A stretch of DNA of 64,000 bases from Fidelibacterota bacterium (GCA_018650445.1 JABIFX010000208.1:1-64000); one strand, 5' to 3'. Counted from the stretch's first letter, positions 45,318-55,143 are shown. The notes: generated from the letters alone by a model not told the origin. Made by a program: numbers and translations.

Positions 45318-48300
45318 CTAAAAGAGATAGTGTACACCAAACTGCATCTGCCATTTTGAAGCAATAGATGTATCATCCACATAGGAGTCTTCCAGCGCAG
45401 TATTAAAGCTGAAATAAGGTACTCCATTTGCATCCACACCGTTTACTGTAATGGGATTCCAGGTTGTTGAAAGCTGACGCACACCCCAAGCGGAATTGAT
45501 CATATTGCCAATATTCATGACATCCAGGGAGAGCTGAAGCGTGTGTAAACCGAAGCTAACATCCTGGACAGCCTTGAGATCAAGCTGGCTGAACCAGGGC
45601 AGCATGGCGCCATTACGTTCTGCATATTTACCACGACGAGTGCTCAAATACTCATCCTGTTCAATAAAGGCATCCAGAGCAGCCCACTGTACAGCAGCAT
45701 CGGCGGCTTCAATTAAGAGGCCATTTGCGTCAACGGAGGTACCAAAATGTATATCGTTGGCATCCTCAGGAACATAGAGCAGGTCATTATTTCCAATCGC
45801 ATCCCCGTTAAGGTCACCTGCATAGGTAAATGAATAACGGTTGCCAACACCTGTTTCGAAAAACATGGCCACACTGGAGCTCATTTTCCCATAAGTTTTC
45901 TTATACACAGCTGAAGAGATAACTCGGTGCTTTAAGCCATAGCGAGAGTAGGAATAGATCGCACTATTGGGACCGTCAACTGTGGGATTCCGCTGAAAAG
46001 CGTCTGCGGCAATTTCCGCCGGGATGGAAGTAAGATCCTTTGATACGACATTCGTGTAAGCCATGTTTGCAGTAACACCAAAATCAAAGGCCTTAGCTAT
46101 CTTGCCAGTAAGTGATTGCTGGAAACCCTCATCTGTATTATCCAGGATTATAGCACCTGCATCCAGGAAGGTATTCGAAACACCTGCGGCCGAGTAAATA
46201 TTGACCTCGTTAAAGCCGGCAAACATTGGTCTGGTATCACCTGTACCCGACAAGTTTGCTGATGGAGCCAACATGTTGTAGTTGCGATGAACCACGGCAT
46301 TGACATCTTTTGAAAAGATAGCCTCTAATGAAACTAGCCAGTCATCACCAAAGGTTTTGTCGATAGCAATATCGCTTTTCCATACCTGTGGATAATTGAA
46401 GTCATCAGCAGTATCGTTTATCTGGAAGGTGTAAAAAGGACTCATTTTTGCATTGGAGGCCTGGTTGCCTAACCAGACAAAAGGGATGCGTCCGGTAAAG
46501 ATTCCCGAGCCACCACGTAACTGCATTGTTTTGTCGCCGCGGACATCCCAGTTAAACCCAAAGCGTGGAGCAAAAAGGGGCTTTTTCTCTGGCCATGTTG
46601 ATGGATCCACATCAGCAGAGTTTCCATCTTCATCGACCCAGCCACCAAAACCTGTGATGCCGGTGTCTTCTTCCAGCTCGTTGAGGTATAAAGGATAATC
46701 CATACGAAGACCCAGGGTCAGTTTCAGATTATCAGCAGCACGAAATTGATCCTGTGCATATATACCTAGCTGGCCAACATCGACATAAGCCCAGGCAAAG
46801 TCGTTTGCATCTGAGGCAGCAGCTTGAGCATTAAAGTCAATTTCTGTATCATCGTTATTCAGGAATTCTTGGACAGAACCGAAGGTATTCCAGGGATAAT
46901 AGAACAGATTGAAAGAGTTGTCAAACTTCAGGATTTCAAGGTTTACACCAGCTGTAAGCGTGTGCTTATCCATATAGTAGGTCAGGTTGTCAGTGAACTG
47001 GAAAACATCCTGATAGAGTCTATTGTGGGTGGAAAACATCTCTGAACCCATAGAGATAGCCAGATTACCGCTACCATCAAAAATATCAACAACAGGCCAT
47101 CCAACAGACTTGGGCTCACGTTCATCACGGAACATGGTATATCCCACTAACAGTTTGTTAGCAAGCTTGTTTGAGAATCTTGAATTTAACTCAGCCACAT
47201 ATGAATTGATCTTGTTGAAGATCCGGTAGGATGAGTTTTCAAAAGGAAGCCTGAAGCTGGTTGGACCTCGTCCGATAATTGCTTCGGGGTGGGGCAAGAT
47301 ATCTTTCCAGGAATCCAGATAGTTATAACGAAAAGTCAAGTTATGTGCACTGCTGATATTCCAATCAATTTTTGCCAACAACTTGTTATTGAAGGTCTCA
47401 TGGTTATAGCCCTGGTATGCACCTGGCTCATAACCCCAGTAATCGCGTAAACGCGCCTGAACCAGGGCAATTGAATCTGCATTCACAGAGGTTACGTTTG
47501 CCCCGGTGCTTCCATCATCTGCAATAAAGTTGTGTGCCAATTGATCGCGACGCTCGGCTTCAACATTGACAAAAAAGAAGATTTTGTCTTTGATGATTGG
47601 ACCACCCAGGGAGATACCGCTCTGGGACGTTGAAAAATCAAGATTCTCGGTTTCCACATCGCCCACCTTGGTTCCAACCATAGCTTCACTTCTGAGATAA
47701 TGATAAACAGAAGCTTTAAAGGTATTGGTACCAGATTTGGTTACTGCATTTACACCAGCACCGGTAAAACCACCCTCGCGCACATCAAATGGAGCTAAAG
47801 AGACTTGTACCTGTTCAATGGCATCCAGAGAAACCGGCTGGGCTTCTGTTTGCCCGCCAGGAACAGCATAGTCGAGGCCAAAAGGATTGTTGAAAATCGA
47901 TCCATCAAGTGAAAAATTATTATAAAGATTGTTACGACCCCCAAAGGAATTCCCATCACTCTCGGGTGTCATACGAGTAAAATCTTTTTGTCCGCGTGAT
48001 ATGGTTGGGAGGCTCTCGAGCAGCTCAGCATTGATGCTTGTCTCGGCGCCTGTCCTGTTGGGGTTGATCTCACTGTGCTCTGCCGTCACCACAACTTCAC
48101 CCATTTCCATGGACTCAGATTGAAGTGAAAAATTGTAGCTTGCCTCGTTATTTAAGAAAAGTTGAACACCTTCGTTTTGTTGAGCCGTATAACCGATGTA
48201 AGACACTCGAATGACATAAGGCCCGCCAATTTTCATGTTGGGGATGTAATAATACCCATCTTTCATTGTAGAAGCACCATAGGTGGTTCCAGTTGGTGTG

Positions 48301-48449
48301 TGTTCTGCAATGACATTAGCACCAATTAAAACGGCCCCTTCTGCATCGGTAATTTTACCGTTTATGGCTGCCGTGGTTACTCCCTGACCATAGATCATAC
48401 CGGTCAGAAGTATCAATATCATAAACACTCTGCTTATGCATAACTTCAT
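45318..48449 (-). CDS. TonB-dependent receptor with carboxypeptidase-regulatory-like N-terminal domain (Oar-like)
   Basis: 1043 residues. A signal peptide (MKLCISRVFMILILLTGMIYG) is followed by a beta-sandwich domain (INGKITDAEGAVLIGANVIA, YYIPNMKIGGPYVIRVSYIGY). A plug segment follows (DFTRMTPESDGNSFGGRNN, SLDGSIFNNPFGLD, VDVREGGFTGAGVN-like pattern), then a 22-strand-type outer-membrane barrel ending in YLF. It resembles Oar/TonB receptors of myxobacteria and Bacteroidetes; cargo unknown. A SusD partner gene is absent. Confidence 0.92.
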   Translation of the reverse strand: MKLCISRVFMILILLTGMIYGQGVTTAAINGKITDAEGAVLIGANVIAEHTPTGTTYGASTMKDGYYYIPNMKIGGPYVIRVSYIGYTAQQNEGVQLFLNNEASYNFSLQSESMEMGEVVVTAEHSEINPNRTGAETSINAELLESLPTISRGQKDFTRMTPESDGNSFGGRNNLYNNFSLDGSIFNNPFGLDYAVPGGQTEAQPVSLDAIEQVQVSLAPFDVREGGFTGAGVNAVTKSGTNTFKASVYHYLRSEAMVGTKVGDVETENLDFSTSQSGISLGGPIIKDKIFFFVNVEAERRDQLAHNFIADDGSTGANVTSVNADSIALVQARLRDYWGYEPGAYQGYNHETFNNKLLAKIDWNISSAHNLTFRYNYLDSWKDILPHPEAIIGRGPTSFRLPFENSSYRIFNKINSYVAELNSRFSNKLANKLLVGYTMFRDEREPKSVGWPVVDIFDGSGNLAISMGSEMFSTHNRLYQDVFQFTDNLTYYMDKHTLTAGVNLEILKFDNSFNLFYYPWNTFGSVQEFLNNDDTEIDFNAQAAASDANDFAWAYVDVGQLGIYAQDQFRAADNLKLTLGLRMDYPLYLNELEEDTGITGFGGWVDEDGNSADVDPSTWPEKKPLFAPRFGFNWDVRGDKTMQLRGGSGIFTGRIPFVWLGNQASNAKMSPFYTFQINDTADDFNYPQVWKSDIAIDKTFGDDWLVSLEAIFSKDVNAVVHRNYNMLAPSANLSGTGDTRPMFAGFNEVNIYSAAGVSNTFLDAGAIILDNTDEGFQQSLTGKIAKAFDFGVTANMAYTNVVSKDLTSIPAEIAADAFQRNPTVDGPNSAIYSYSRYGLKHRVISSAVYKKTYGKMSSSVAMFFETGVGNRYSFTYAGDLNGDAIGNNDLLYVPEDANDIHFGTSVDANGLLIEAADAAVQWAALDAFIEQDEYLSTRRGKYAERNGAMLPWFSQLDLKAVQDVSFGLHTLQLSLDVMNIGNMINSAWGVRQLSTTWNPITVNGVDANGVPYFSFNTALEDSYVDDTSIASKWQMQFGVHYLF

Positions 48450-48653
48450 ACGCGTTCCTCCTCTATTGTTTATCGCAGCAGTTCAAACTAAAAAGTTTAA
48501 AGAATTAAAAAACACATATCTCAGAGACCGGCTTCCCTCAATTAGTAGTGTTTACGACAAAATAAAATCGTCCCGTAAAAAAGTCGATTGAGCAGATGAT
48601 CCACTAAATGGTTCTAAGCCCTGATGAATACCGGGGCTCGTTTGTAGGTGTTT

Positions 48654-49868
48654 TTAGGGCGCCTGGGCTAGCATTTCTTTCAGCCTGCCATTTTCATCAG
48701 CGAGATAAAACAGACCGTTTTTGATGAGGATTCCGTAGGCTTTCCAGGGAGGTGTTGCCACAATATGATCTGCCGGGGGAACCACATCTATGGCGCAAAC
48801 TCGACCACCATACCGGAATTCTGGCATGATCACATGCGTATGTCCCACAATAACGGTCTCTACCTGGTGTTGTGCCAGCATCTGATCAACATCTGATTGT
48901 GTTGCCTGGGGACCCCAACGCTTCTCGTCTATCTCAAAATATCCTCGATACCAATAAGGACCCTGTTTGCCCCATAACAGACTATCGGTGGCATTAAATT
49001 GAGCCTTCTCCTTTTCAAAAAGGGTTTTTGAAAAGAGATTAATTTTATCAAAAGATAAGCCTGTCCTGGCTAATTCAGGCGATAACCCAGCATGGACAAA
49101 GAGATAATCACCGATTTTTTCAATTACATTTTTTGATCTCAACCAGCGCCCTAATTCAGACTGGTCGCCATATAAATCAGAATAGTCTAGGCCGAACTGG
49201 GCTTCCACAAGCCGTGCAAACTCAGCATATTTAGGCTCTATATACCTGATATCTCCCCTCAAGTTCATGGCTTCGTGATTCCCAAGGAGGGTGTGGACAT
49301 GCCCGCCGGCCTGGTCAGCCTGTTGTTCCAGCCGATATAGAAGCCACAACATTTCTGTTACATGATTCCCGCGGTCAAAAACATCGCCAAGCACCACGAG
49401 GTGGCCATCACCAAAACGCCAGTTGAGCTGGTGGTCTATGATATGGTGCTGTTGCAAAAGATTTACCAGGGTATTGAAGTTTCCCTCAATGTCGGAAAGA
49501 GCAAAAATGGTTTTCACCCCAGGATACACACTGGCTTGTTGGGTATTACTGGAAAGCTGAACCGTAAATTCTCGCGGTAAGTAACCCCCTTTTCGGACAA
49601 CCAGACTATCAAGGTCCTGGCCTGTTGAACGCAGCGACTTTAGCACCATCTGGGCGTCCTCTTCCTCGGCCCAAAGAATCAACCCTCCAGCTTCTGTATA
49701 AATGATATGAGGCGCTTCAGAGTAGTGAGATGACCAGGCACCGGCCTGGGGGAATTCAGACTGCGTGGCTTCAGTTTCTTGGGTTGTGCACCCACTCAAA
49801 ACCAATAATGGTAATAAGATGATACTGGAGAAGAAACAGGAGTGTGTTTTATTACAGGCGTTCTTCAT
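48654..49868 (-). CDS. Shewanella-like metallophosphoesterase lipoprotein
   Basis: 404 residues with a lipoprotein signal (LLPLLVLSGC). The PPP-type phosphatase core has ALSDIEGNFNTLVNLL (D-x-E in place of GDxHG), LVVLGDVFDRGNHV (GDxxDRG) and LLGNHEAMNLRGD (GNHE), with VHAGLSPEL and VIVGHTHV downstream. This matches the Shewanella-like (Shelph) phosphatases, which dephosphorylate phospho-tyrosine or phospho-serine/threonine targets. Location would be periplasmic and membrane-attached. Confidence 0.9.
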   Translation of the reverse strand: MKNACNKTHSCFFSSIILLPLLVLSGCTTQETEATQSEFPQAGAWSSHYSEAPHIIYTEAGGLILWAEEEDAQMVLKSLRSTGQDLDSLVVRKGGYLPREFTVQLSSNTQQASVYPGVKTIFALSDIEGNFNTLVNLLQQHHIIDHQLNWRFGDGHLVVLGDVFDRGNHVTEMLWLLYRLEQQADQAGGHVHTLLGNHEAMNLRGDIRYIEPKYAEFARLVEAQFGLDYSDLYGDQSELGRWLRSKNVIEKIGDYLFVHAGLSPELARTGLSFDKINLFSKTLFEKEKAQFNATDSLLWGKQGPYWYRGYFEIDEKRWGPQATQSDVDQMLAQHQVETVIVGHTHVIMPEFRYGGRVCAIDVVPPADHIVATPPWKAYGILIKNGLFYLADENGRLKEMLAQAP

Positions 49869-50097
49869 GATTCAAATGACTCCTTTTGGGTCCCAGGTTG
49901 GCTACAAGTTCGTTTCGGTTAATTTATCTTCTCTAGAGATTAAGGTGATACTTTTTACAGTAATAACGATAATTCTTTGAAACATGAAATCACACCTGCT
50001 CAGCCTTATAACCTGCGAATGTGCCATTGCATTATCCTGCTACTGGCAATAGTTTCGCATGACTATAAATTTGATCTGATATGTTGAAAGGACAAAC

Positions 50098-51153
50098 ATG
50101 AAAACAAAGAATCTCTGGTTTGCTGCCATTGCTGGACTGATGATCCTAGCCTGTGCAGAAAAAGAGCCAATCTACCCCTGGTTAGCAGATGCCAGCATCC
50201 AGGTAGAAACCAATGGTAAAATTGTTGGCTATGAATTCTCAGCAAAATGGTGAGGCTCCTGTAATCGGCTGGACGCCGAAACATTTATTGACCCCACCCT
50301 CATAACCTACGCCTCTGAGAATTTTATTTCCTACCGTCTCGATGTGGATTCAACCGCCAACGATGACTTATCAGATCGCTATAATATCCATTCTATTCCC
50401 TCCTTCGTTTTTGTCGATGAAAACGGAGATGAAATTGACCGAATCGTTGGCTATATGCCCCCAGCCGAATATCTGGCTGAGATGACACGCATTCGCAATG
50501 GAATCAACACAGTTCCCGACCTGGTGAAACAGCTTCAAGAAGATCCTGACAATGCTGACCTTTTGGTTCGTCTTGCCGGGAAAGTGGAATCTATGAGTGG
50601 TCTAAAGGCAGCCATGACGTACTGGGAAATGCTTTTCGGTCTGGATGGTGTAGATGCTACCCTACACTCAACAGCAGCGTTAAAAATGGCGTTGTATCAC
50701 GCTCAAGAGAATGAAGATCCCGAAACGCTGGTTTCCTTTGTAAATAATGAAACCAATACAGAGGTGCTTCCCCAGGCATTCAGTGCGCTTCGGAATTTTT
50801 ATCGTGGGTCACAAGACAAGGTGGCAGAGGCCGAGACCTATCGTCGTTATGTTGACTTTATGTCTGGTATTCATAAAGAAAGTACCGGTCTATTGAATGG
50901 TTATGCCTGGCGCATGACTCAACTTGAGCTCAATCTTGCGAATGCACTGGAGCGCATAAGTCAGGGTATCGCCCTATTGGCTGAAGACGAGGGGGCTAGA
51001 GAAAAAGCCCAAATCATGGATACTAAAGGCGAAGTGCTTTGGAAGCTTGGGCGTATTGATGAAGCCGTCGCCGTGATGGATGAATGCATACTGCTTCAAC
51101 CAGAAGATAGCTACTATCAGGAACAGAAAGCGAAGTTCCAGACGCCCAGTTAA
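50098..51153 (+). CDS. Selenocysteine-containing thioredoxin-like lipoprotein with TPR-like C-terminus
   Basis: ATG 50098 (AAAGGA 6 bases upstream) opens a frame that meets one in-frame TGA at 50251-50253 and then runs without a stop to TAA 51151-51153. The TGA falls exactly on the first active-site position of a thioredoxin fold: FSAKW-U-GSCNRLDAETF, i.e. WUGSC in place of WCGPC. The thioredoxin features continue with YRLDVDS, the cis-Pro in HSIPSFVFVDENG, and GYMPPAEY. The N-terminus is a lipoprotein signal (GLMILAC, Cys19). The C-terminal 200 residues are helical and TPR-like (EVLWKLGRIDEAVAVMDECI). Total 351 residues with Sec52 and Cys55. The protein is likely a periplasmic oxidoreductase. 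The alternatives are a pseudogene or a sequencing error. Confidence 0.85.
50265..50279 (+). promoter_or_regulatory. Candidate bacterial SECIS hairpin
   Basis: TCGGC, loop TGGAC, GCCGA form a perfect 5-base-pair stem with a 5-base loop. The loop starts 16 bases after the UGA and has G at its second position. This fits general bacterial SECIS rules (short stem, G in the first two loop bases, loop about 16-37 bases from UGA). Folding was done by eye. Confidence 0.5.
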
Positions 51154-51174
51154 AACATTCTTAAACAGAAAAAG

Positions 51175-51203
51175 AAAAGGCCTCAGCAATTGAGGCCTTT
51201 TTT
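51175..51203. terminator. Bidirectional Rho-independent terminator
   Basis: AAAAGGCCTCA, loop GCAAT, TGAGGCCTTTTTT. It lies between the selenoprotein gene (plus) and the metallo-beta-lactamase-fold gene (minus), serving both. Confidence 0.9.
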
Positions 51204-51226
51204 ATACTGTGTATTACAGGGGAGTG

Positions 51227-52474
51227 CTATAAAGTGGCGAGTTTCTCCAGCATGTCGATGCCATTTTGGTTTTCAGGATTGATGCGGATAGACTTTTTAT
51301 AGTTTCGTTTTGCCCGCCAGAGATTACCCCTGTTCATATATCCCTCACCGAGACTATCGTAGACGTTGAAAGACCTGGGATATTCTTTGACATTTAGTTT
51401 GAATATGATGATGGCATCATCCAGGCGGTCTTTTCCAAGCAGGTAGTAGCCCAACACGTTGAGAACGTTTTCATTAAATCCAAATTCCTCAGGATTCGAC
51501 TTTTTGAGCTCTCTATAGGTTTTGACTGCATCGGTACCATTACCGTTCATCAGCGCGTGATAAATTGGAGCCGTTAAAGACTTTTTTACCCCATTATTCT
51601 TCATGGTCAATCCGCGATGGATGGTTTGGATCCAAAATCTTCGGTTTGGATAAGCGTGATCGTCATCAGCCAAAACCGACAGGATGTTTTCATCAATCAT
51701 TTCCTGGGGTGTCTTCCCAGAAGCCACGGCCTTTTTGATCAAGGGGATGCTCCTGTCCAGTCGTTTCACATACTCGCTGGCCTGGGTATAATCGAAATTA
51801 TCACCATGGGATTGAACAAAAGTGACATCTCTGGGAAAAATGGAAAGTGCTTTGTCAGCCAGCTCGGGAAACCCTCTAAAATCACCCCCTCGGGCAAAAT
51901 CAACCATGGGGTAGGAACCTGATTTTAGGACACCGCCGGTACAGGCTACTTTAGAATCGGGAAAATATACCAAGAGGTCATCTTTGCAATGTCCCCCGGT
52001 AACGGGAATCAATCTGATTTCCTCACCATTAAAGACAAAACTGGTATCGCTTTCAATAGACCATGAAGGGAAGGCTTTTTGGGGCCATTCAACCAAGACA
52101 TCAAGATCGCTCCGCATGAGATCTATACTGGCGGCGTGCCCGACAATTTCAGCAGTTTCACCAAAGTATTTATTCATACTGGTATGGTGATCATGTGAAT
52201 GGGTGTTGATTACTTTGGTTACCTTCAGATCACTCAGTTCAGCCAGGACCTTCATGAGTTCTGTGTTTGACTGTTCCATGCCAGGATCTACCAACAGAAT
52301 GCCATCAGGTCCAATGGAAGCAAGCGTGCTTACAGGATAAAAAGTCGTGACCTTAAAATGATACAGGGTTTCTGACATCTTCGTCGTTTCAATATTGGTC
52401 TCGGGCTGGGCCAGGAGCATTGTTGAAATCGTTAAAAATCCCACCAGGAGCATCATTGATTTGCTTGTCTTCAT
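51227..52474 (-). CDS. Exported metallo-beta-lactamase-fold hydrolase with TPR-like C-terminus
   Basis: 415 residues with a signal peptide (MKTSKSMMLLVGFLTISTML then LAQ). The metal motif is NTHSHDHH (HxHxDH), followed by VTGGHCKDDLLVYFPDSKVACTGG and a later QSHGDNFDY. The C-terminal part is TPR-like (LGYYLLGKDRLDDAIIIFKLN, YDSLGEGYMNRGNLWRAKRNY). ATG 52474 has a strong GGAGGAG site; an upstream in-frame start at 52501 is not needed. The substrate is unknown; the fold covers thiol esters, lactones, lactams and others. Confidence 0.9.
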   Translation of the reverse strand: MKTSKSMMLLVGFLTISTMLLAQPETNIETTKMSETLYHFKVTTFYPVSTLASIGPDGILLVDPGMEQSNTELMKVLAELSDLKVTKVINTHSHDHHTSMNKYFGETAEIVGHAASIDLMRSDLDVLVEWPQKAFPSWSIESDTSFVFNGEEIRLIPVTGGHCKDDLLVYFPDSKVACTGGVLKSGSYPMVDFARGGDFRGFPELADKALSIFPRDVTFVQSHGDNFDYTQASEYVKRLDRSIPLIKKAVASGKTPQEMIDENILSVLADDDHAYPNRRFWIQTIHRGLTMKNNGVKKSLTAPIYHALMNGNGTDAVKTYRELKKSNPEEFGFNENVLNVLGYYLLGKDRLDDAIIIFKLNVKEYPRSFNVYDSLGEGYMNRGNLWRAKRNYKKSIRINPENQNGIDMLEKLATL

Positions 52475-52588
52475 AAAAAACTCCTCCTTAAATGTTGTCA
52501 TGGAGGAAAGGTACTCCAGCGTTCAAGTGGACGTCATTCTTTTCGTTAAAGGGTCACAATCTTCGATGTTTGGTTCAAAAAGAGTGTC

Positions 52589-52622
52589 AAAAAAAACGCC
52601 CCGCAAAAGCAGGGCGTTTTGG
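52589..52622 (-). terminator. Rho-independent terminator of the FecR-domain gene
   Basis: On the minus strand AAAACGCCC, an apical loop, GGGCGTTTTTTTT. It begins 19 bases after the stop of the FecR-domain gene. Confidence 0.88.
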
Positions 52623-52640
52623 TCTAAATGTAAGCGGGGC

Positions 52641-54902
52641 CTAAAAGGAAAACCCCGTTTCGATACTTGTCTGGGCAATAACCTCTCCCGAACCGGCATC
52701 CGTATCAATTTCACCATTACCGTCCAGATCAATGTAGCTCTGACGGAAGTCCCAGGTTAGTGTGGCTCCACCACCCAAACCAATAGTCACCTTGTAGCCC
52801 AGCAAAGTTCCTTCGCTGACTATATCAAAGGGATCATCAACATTCATGCGTAGGATATAGGCATTGGCTGCTTCTACCTTTGGAATCAGGTTCGGTGCAA
52901 TACCAATCACGCCCTGAATACCCTTAACTTCAGATTCATCAGAAGTCATATGTTGGTAACCAGCCTGCAAATTAACCACACCAAGAATGTCAGCACCGAT
53001 GCTACCAAAAACACCCATCATGGAAGAATTGTCATAGAGCTTCTCATAGCGGGTACGAGGAGTTAATCCCATTCCAGCATAATCGACAAAACCGACGCGC
53101 TCCAGATCATAATTGCGATCGAACAGTCCGTATACAAAATTACCTGAAGGGGTGATTCTGAATTCGACACTGGCTGTGAGGAAGTTGAAAAGCTGTGCAC
53201 GGAGACCAGGAGCTGTTGCTCCCATACCATACTTGACTTCTTTCTGTCGAACGATACCGTTGTCATCATAATACATGGAGTCAGCGGTTCCAAAATATTG
53301 ACCAGCCTCTGCAAAGAGGACCAGCTTTACTTTGTCCATATTGAGGATGGGGTAGGCTATATCAATACTTACACCACCCACAGTGCTGGGATTCTCGCTC
53401 ACATCAAAGGGGTCTGGTTTGCGTGTGATAACATCATCCCAATCTCTATTATGGTCAGGAGTGTAGTTATCCGTTTTACCGTCACCGTCAATATCCCATT
53501 CATCGGGGGAATTATCGGGACGTCCATCACCATCAGAGTCTTTTGAGTAATCAGCGTCATTTGGAAAATCATCAACGAGATCTGGAATATAGTCACCATC
53601 CTCGTCTTTTAGACCAAGGTATTGGTTATTATCCATGATTACGGTGCTTCCAAAAGTGAGTTTTCCCATGGAAAAGGTTCCACGTAAACCCATGATTCCG
53701 AGACCAGTACTCTCCCCACTAAAGGAGAATTCCTTATAGTTGGCGACGACATTTTCGATTCCAAAATTACCGAATTTAACTCCTATATGATGTCCAGTCT
53801 TACGAACAGAGGGATATTCCATCATGTTTGAATAGCCGTTCATCAACAGTCCATATCCAAGAACCACATTATCAAGTGTTCCCACGCGGATATAGAGCGG
53901 ATCACCTTGTTCACCCCAGCGTACATACATGATCTTGTCAATAATATCCTTGGCTTCGTTCCATTCTTCTTTGCGGATATTACCATCCTGATCCATATAG
54001 ATGACCACATCAAGACCGACACCAAGTTTTCCGATGGAAATATCCGGGCGTAAAGCGATCTGATTGTAGAGTTGGCCATCAATAGTTACGGCACCAAAAC
54101 CAGCATCCATAGCCAGGGCGTCCCCGAAGAGTCCTTCACCATCTTCTTCGGCCTCTTCTTCAGGTTCTTCAGCTGGTGTGGTGGTATCTACTGTTGACGG
54201 AGGAACTGCCGGCATACCAGCATCAGCTTCAGCAGTCTCGGTGCTGTCTCCAGCGGTAGTTTCTGCTACTTCCTCTTCGGCCTCTTCTTCAGTGGCATCA
54301 CCGGTACCCTCGGCATCCGGATCTGCTGGAATCGTATTTTCGTCAGTATCGCCAGTCTCGATGTAACCATCAGTGCTGGAACTAACTGTTTGGCCAGGTC
54401 CACCAGTACTAATCATACCGGTGAGATTATTCATGACGTCTACCATACCTTCAAGTACGATAACCTGATCTCCAGTTTCGGGATCAGTAATCGTCCAGAA
54501 CTCAGTTCCTTTAATGGAAGCCACAGAGGTTGGCGTATGGAGTTGAAAGCCGAATTCAGCCCCCTTGGCATACTTGGTTAAAGCTTGACCATATTCGAGA
54601 CGAACATGGTAACCCGTTCCACCGATGTCTTCTACCATGGTGATGGCGATTTCAGTGTTTTCACGAAGCTTTACCTGGCTTTTATCATCAAGAAGCAACA
54701 TCACGGCAAAACCGTCATTTACTTTGATCTGATCATTATTGTCCAGGATCATGCCCATGGTTACAGGTGTGCTGTAATCGAAATCTTCTGCCTTTTGAAT
54801 CAAGACATCACCTTGAACCTTGGAGATCACAGCGACCTTCTCGGCGAATGCTCCACCGACCAGAATCAATGCAAAGATTAATAGGGAAACTAGATTTTTC
54901 AT
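52641..54902 (-). CDS. FecR-domain outer-membrane protein with acidic linker and calcium-type repeats
   Basis: 753 residues. The order is a signal peptide (MKNLVSLLIFALILVGGAFA) and then a FecR domain (about 25-170: VQGDVLIQKAEDFDYSTPV, SQVKLRENTEIAI, TPTSVASIKGTEFW). A glutamate/threonine-rich linker covers about 195-255. Beta-strand-rich sequence that looks like a porin/barrel follows and is interrupted by aspartate-rich repeats (DEDGDYIPDLVDDFPND, DSDGDGRPDN, DIDGDGKTDN), a thrombospondin type-3/EF-hand-like pattern. The last residues IETGFSF fit an outer-membrane barrel end. ATG 54902 follows GAGGAAG. Function unknown. Confidence 0.85.
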   Translation of the reverse strand: MKNLVSLLIFALILVGGAFAEKVAVISKVQGDVLIQKAEDFDYSTPVTMGMILDNNDQIKVNDGFAVMLLLDDKSQVKLRENTEIAITMVEDIGGTGYHVRLEYGQALTKYAKGAEFGFQLHTPTSVASIKGTEFWTITDPETGDQVIVLEGMVDVMNNLTGMISTGGPGQTVSSSTDGYIETGDTDENTIPADPDAEGTGDATEEEAEEEVAETTAGDSTETAEADAGMPAVPPSTVDTTTPAEEPEEEAEEDGEGLFGDALAMDAGFGAVTIDGQLYNQIALRPDISIGKLGVGLDVVIYMDQDGNIRKEEWNEAKDIIDKIMYVRWGEQGDPLYIRVGTLDNVVLGYGLLMNGYSNMMEYPSVRKTGHHIGVKFGNFGIENVVANYKEFSFSGESTGLGIMGLRGTFSMGKLTFGSTVIMDNNQYLGLKDEDGDYIPDLVDDFPNDADYSKDSDGDGRPDNSPDEWDIDGDGKTDNYTPDHNRDWDDVITRKPDPFDVSENPSTVGGVSIDIAYPILNMDKVKLVLFAEAGQYFGTADSMYYDDNGIVRQKEVKYGMGATAPGLRAQLFNFLTASVEFRITPSGNFVYGLFDRNYDLERVGFVDYAGMGLTPRTRYEKLYDNSSMMGVFGSIGADILGVVNLQAGYQHMTSDESEVKGIQGVIGIAPNLIPKVEAANAYILRMNVDDPFDIVSEGTLLGYKVTIGLGGGATLTWDFRQSYIDLDGNGEIDTDAGSGEVIAQTSIETGFSF

Positions 54903-55097
54903 GTGTACTTCCTCATTCTGTATAGATTTATATCCTTTTGATATCAGTGCCGAATTTAACAAACAGCCAAGGGCCACCAAGCATATTCGTTCAGCTTTAG
55001 GATCTGGAAATTCTGGACAGATATTGATTTTATCAACGGGTTTTGCAGCTTCACGACCAAAGAAAAAGAGCGTAGCTAGTTCGCTTTTATCTTGCCC

Positions 55098-55143
55098 AAG
55101 TTATTTAAACACAATAACTTTTGCTCATTACGAGTTAATGAGC
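55098..55143. promoter_or_regulatory. Two adjacent inverted repeats upstream of the SLC13-type permease
   Basis: AAGTTATT/AATAACTT (55098-55105 and 55113-55120, 7-base gap) is followed by GCTCATTA/TAATGAGC (55123-55130 and 55136-55143, 5-base gap). They lie in the 316-base divergent region between the FecR-domain gene and the permease gene, where nothing else is recognised. Operator sites or RNA hairpins are both possible. Confidence 0.45.

Noticed and set aside
50098-50253. Reading the selenoprotein locus as a pseudogene (short lipoprotein plus separate downstream gene)
   Set aside because: The frame is intact on both sides of one TGA, which coincides with the active-site Cys codon; a gene starting at 50344 would lack the thioredoxin active site.
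54145-54290. Repeated 19-base TCTTCGGCCTCTTCTTCAG as a mobile or regulatory repeat
   Set aside because: It encodes the glutamate-rich linker of the FecR-domain protein and is explained by low-complexity coding.
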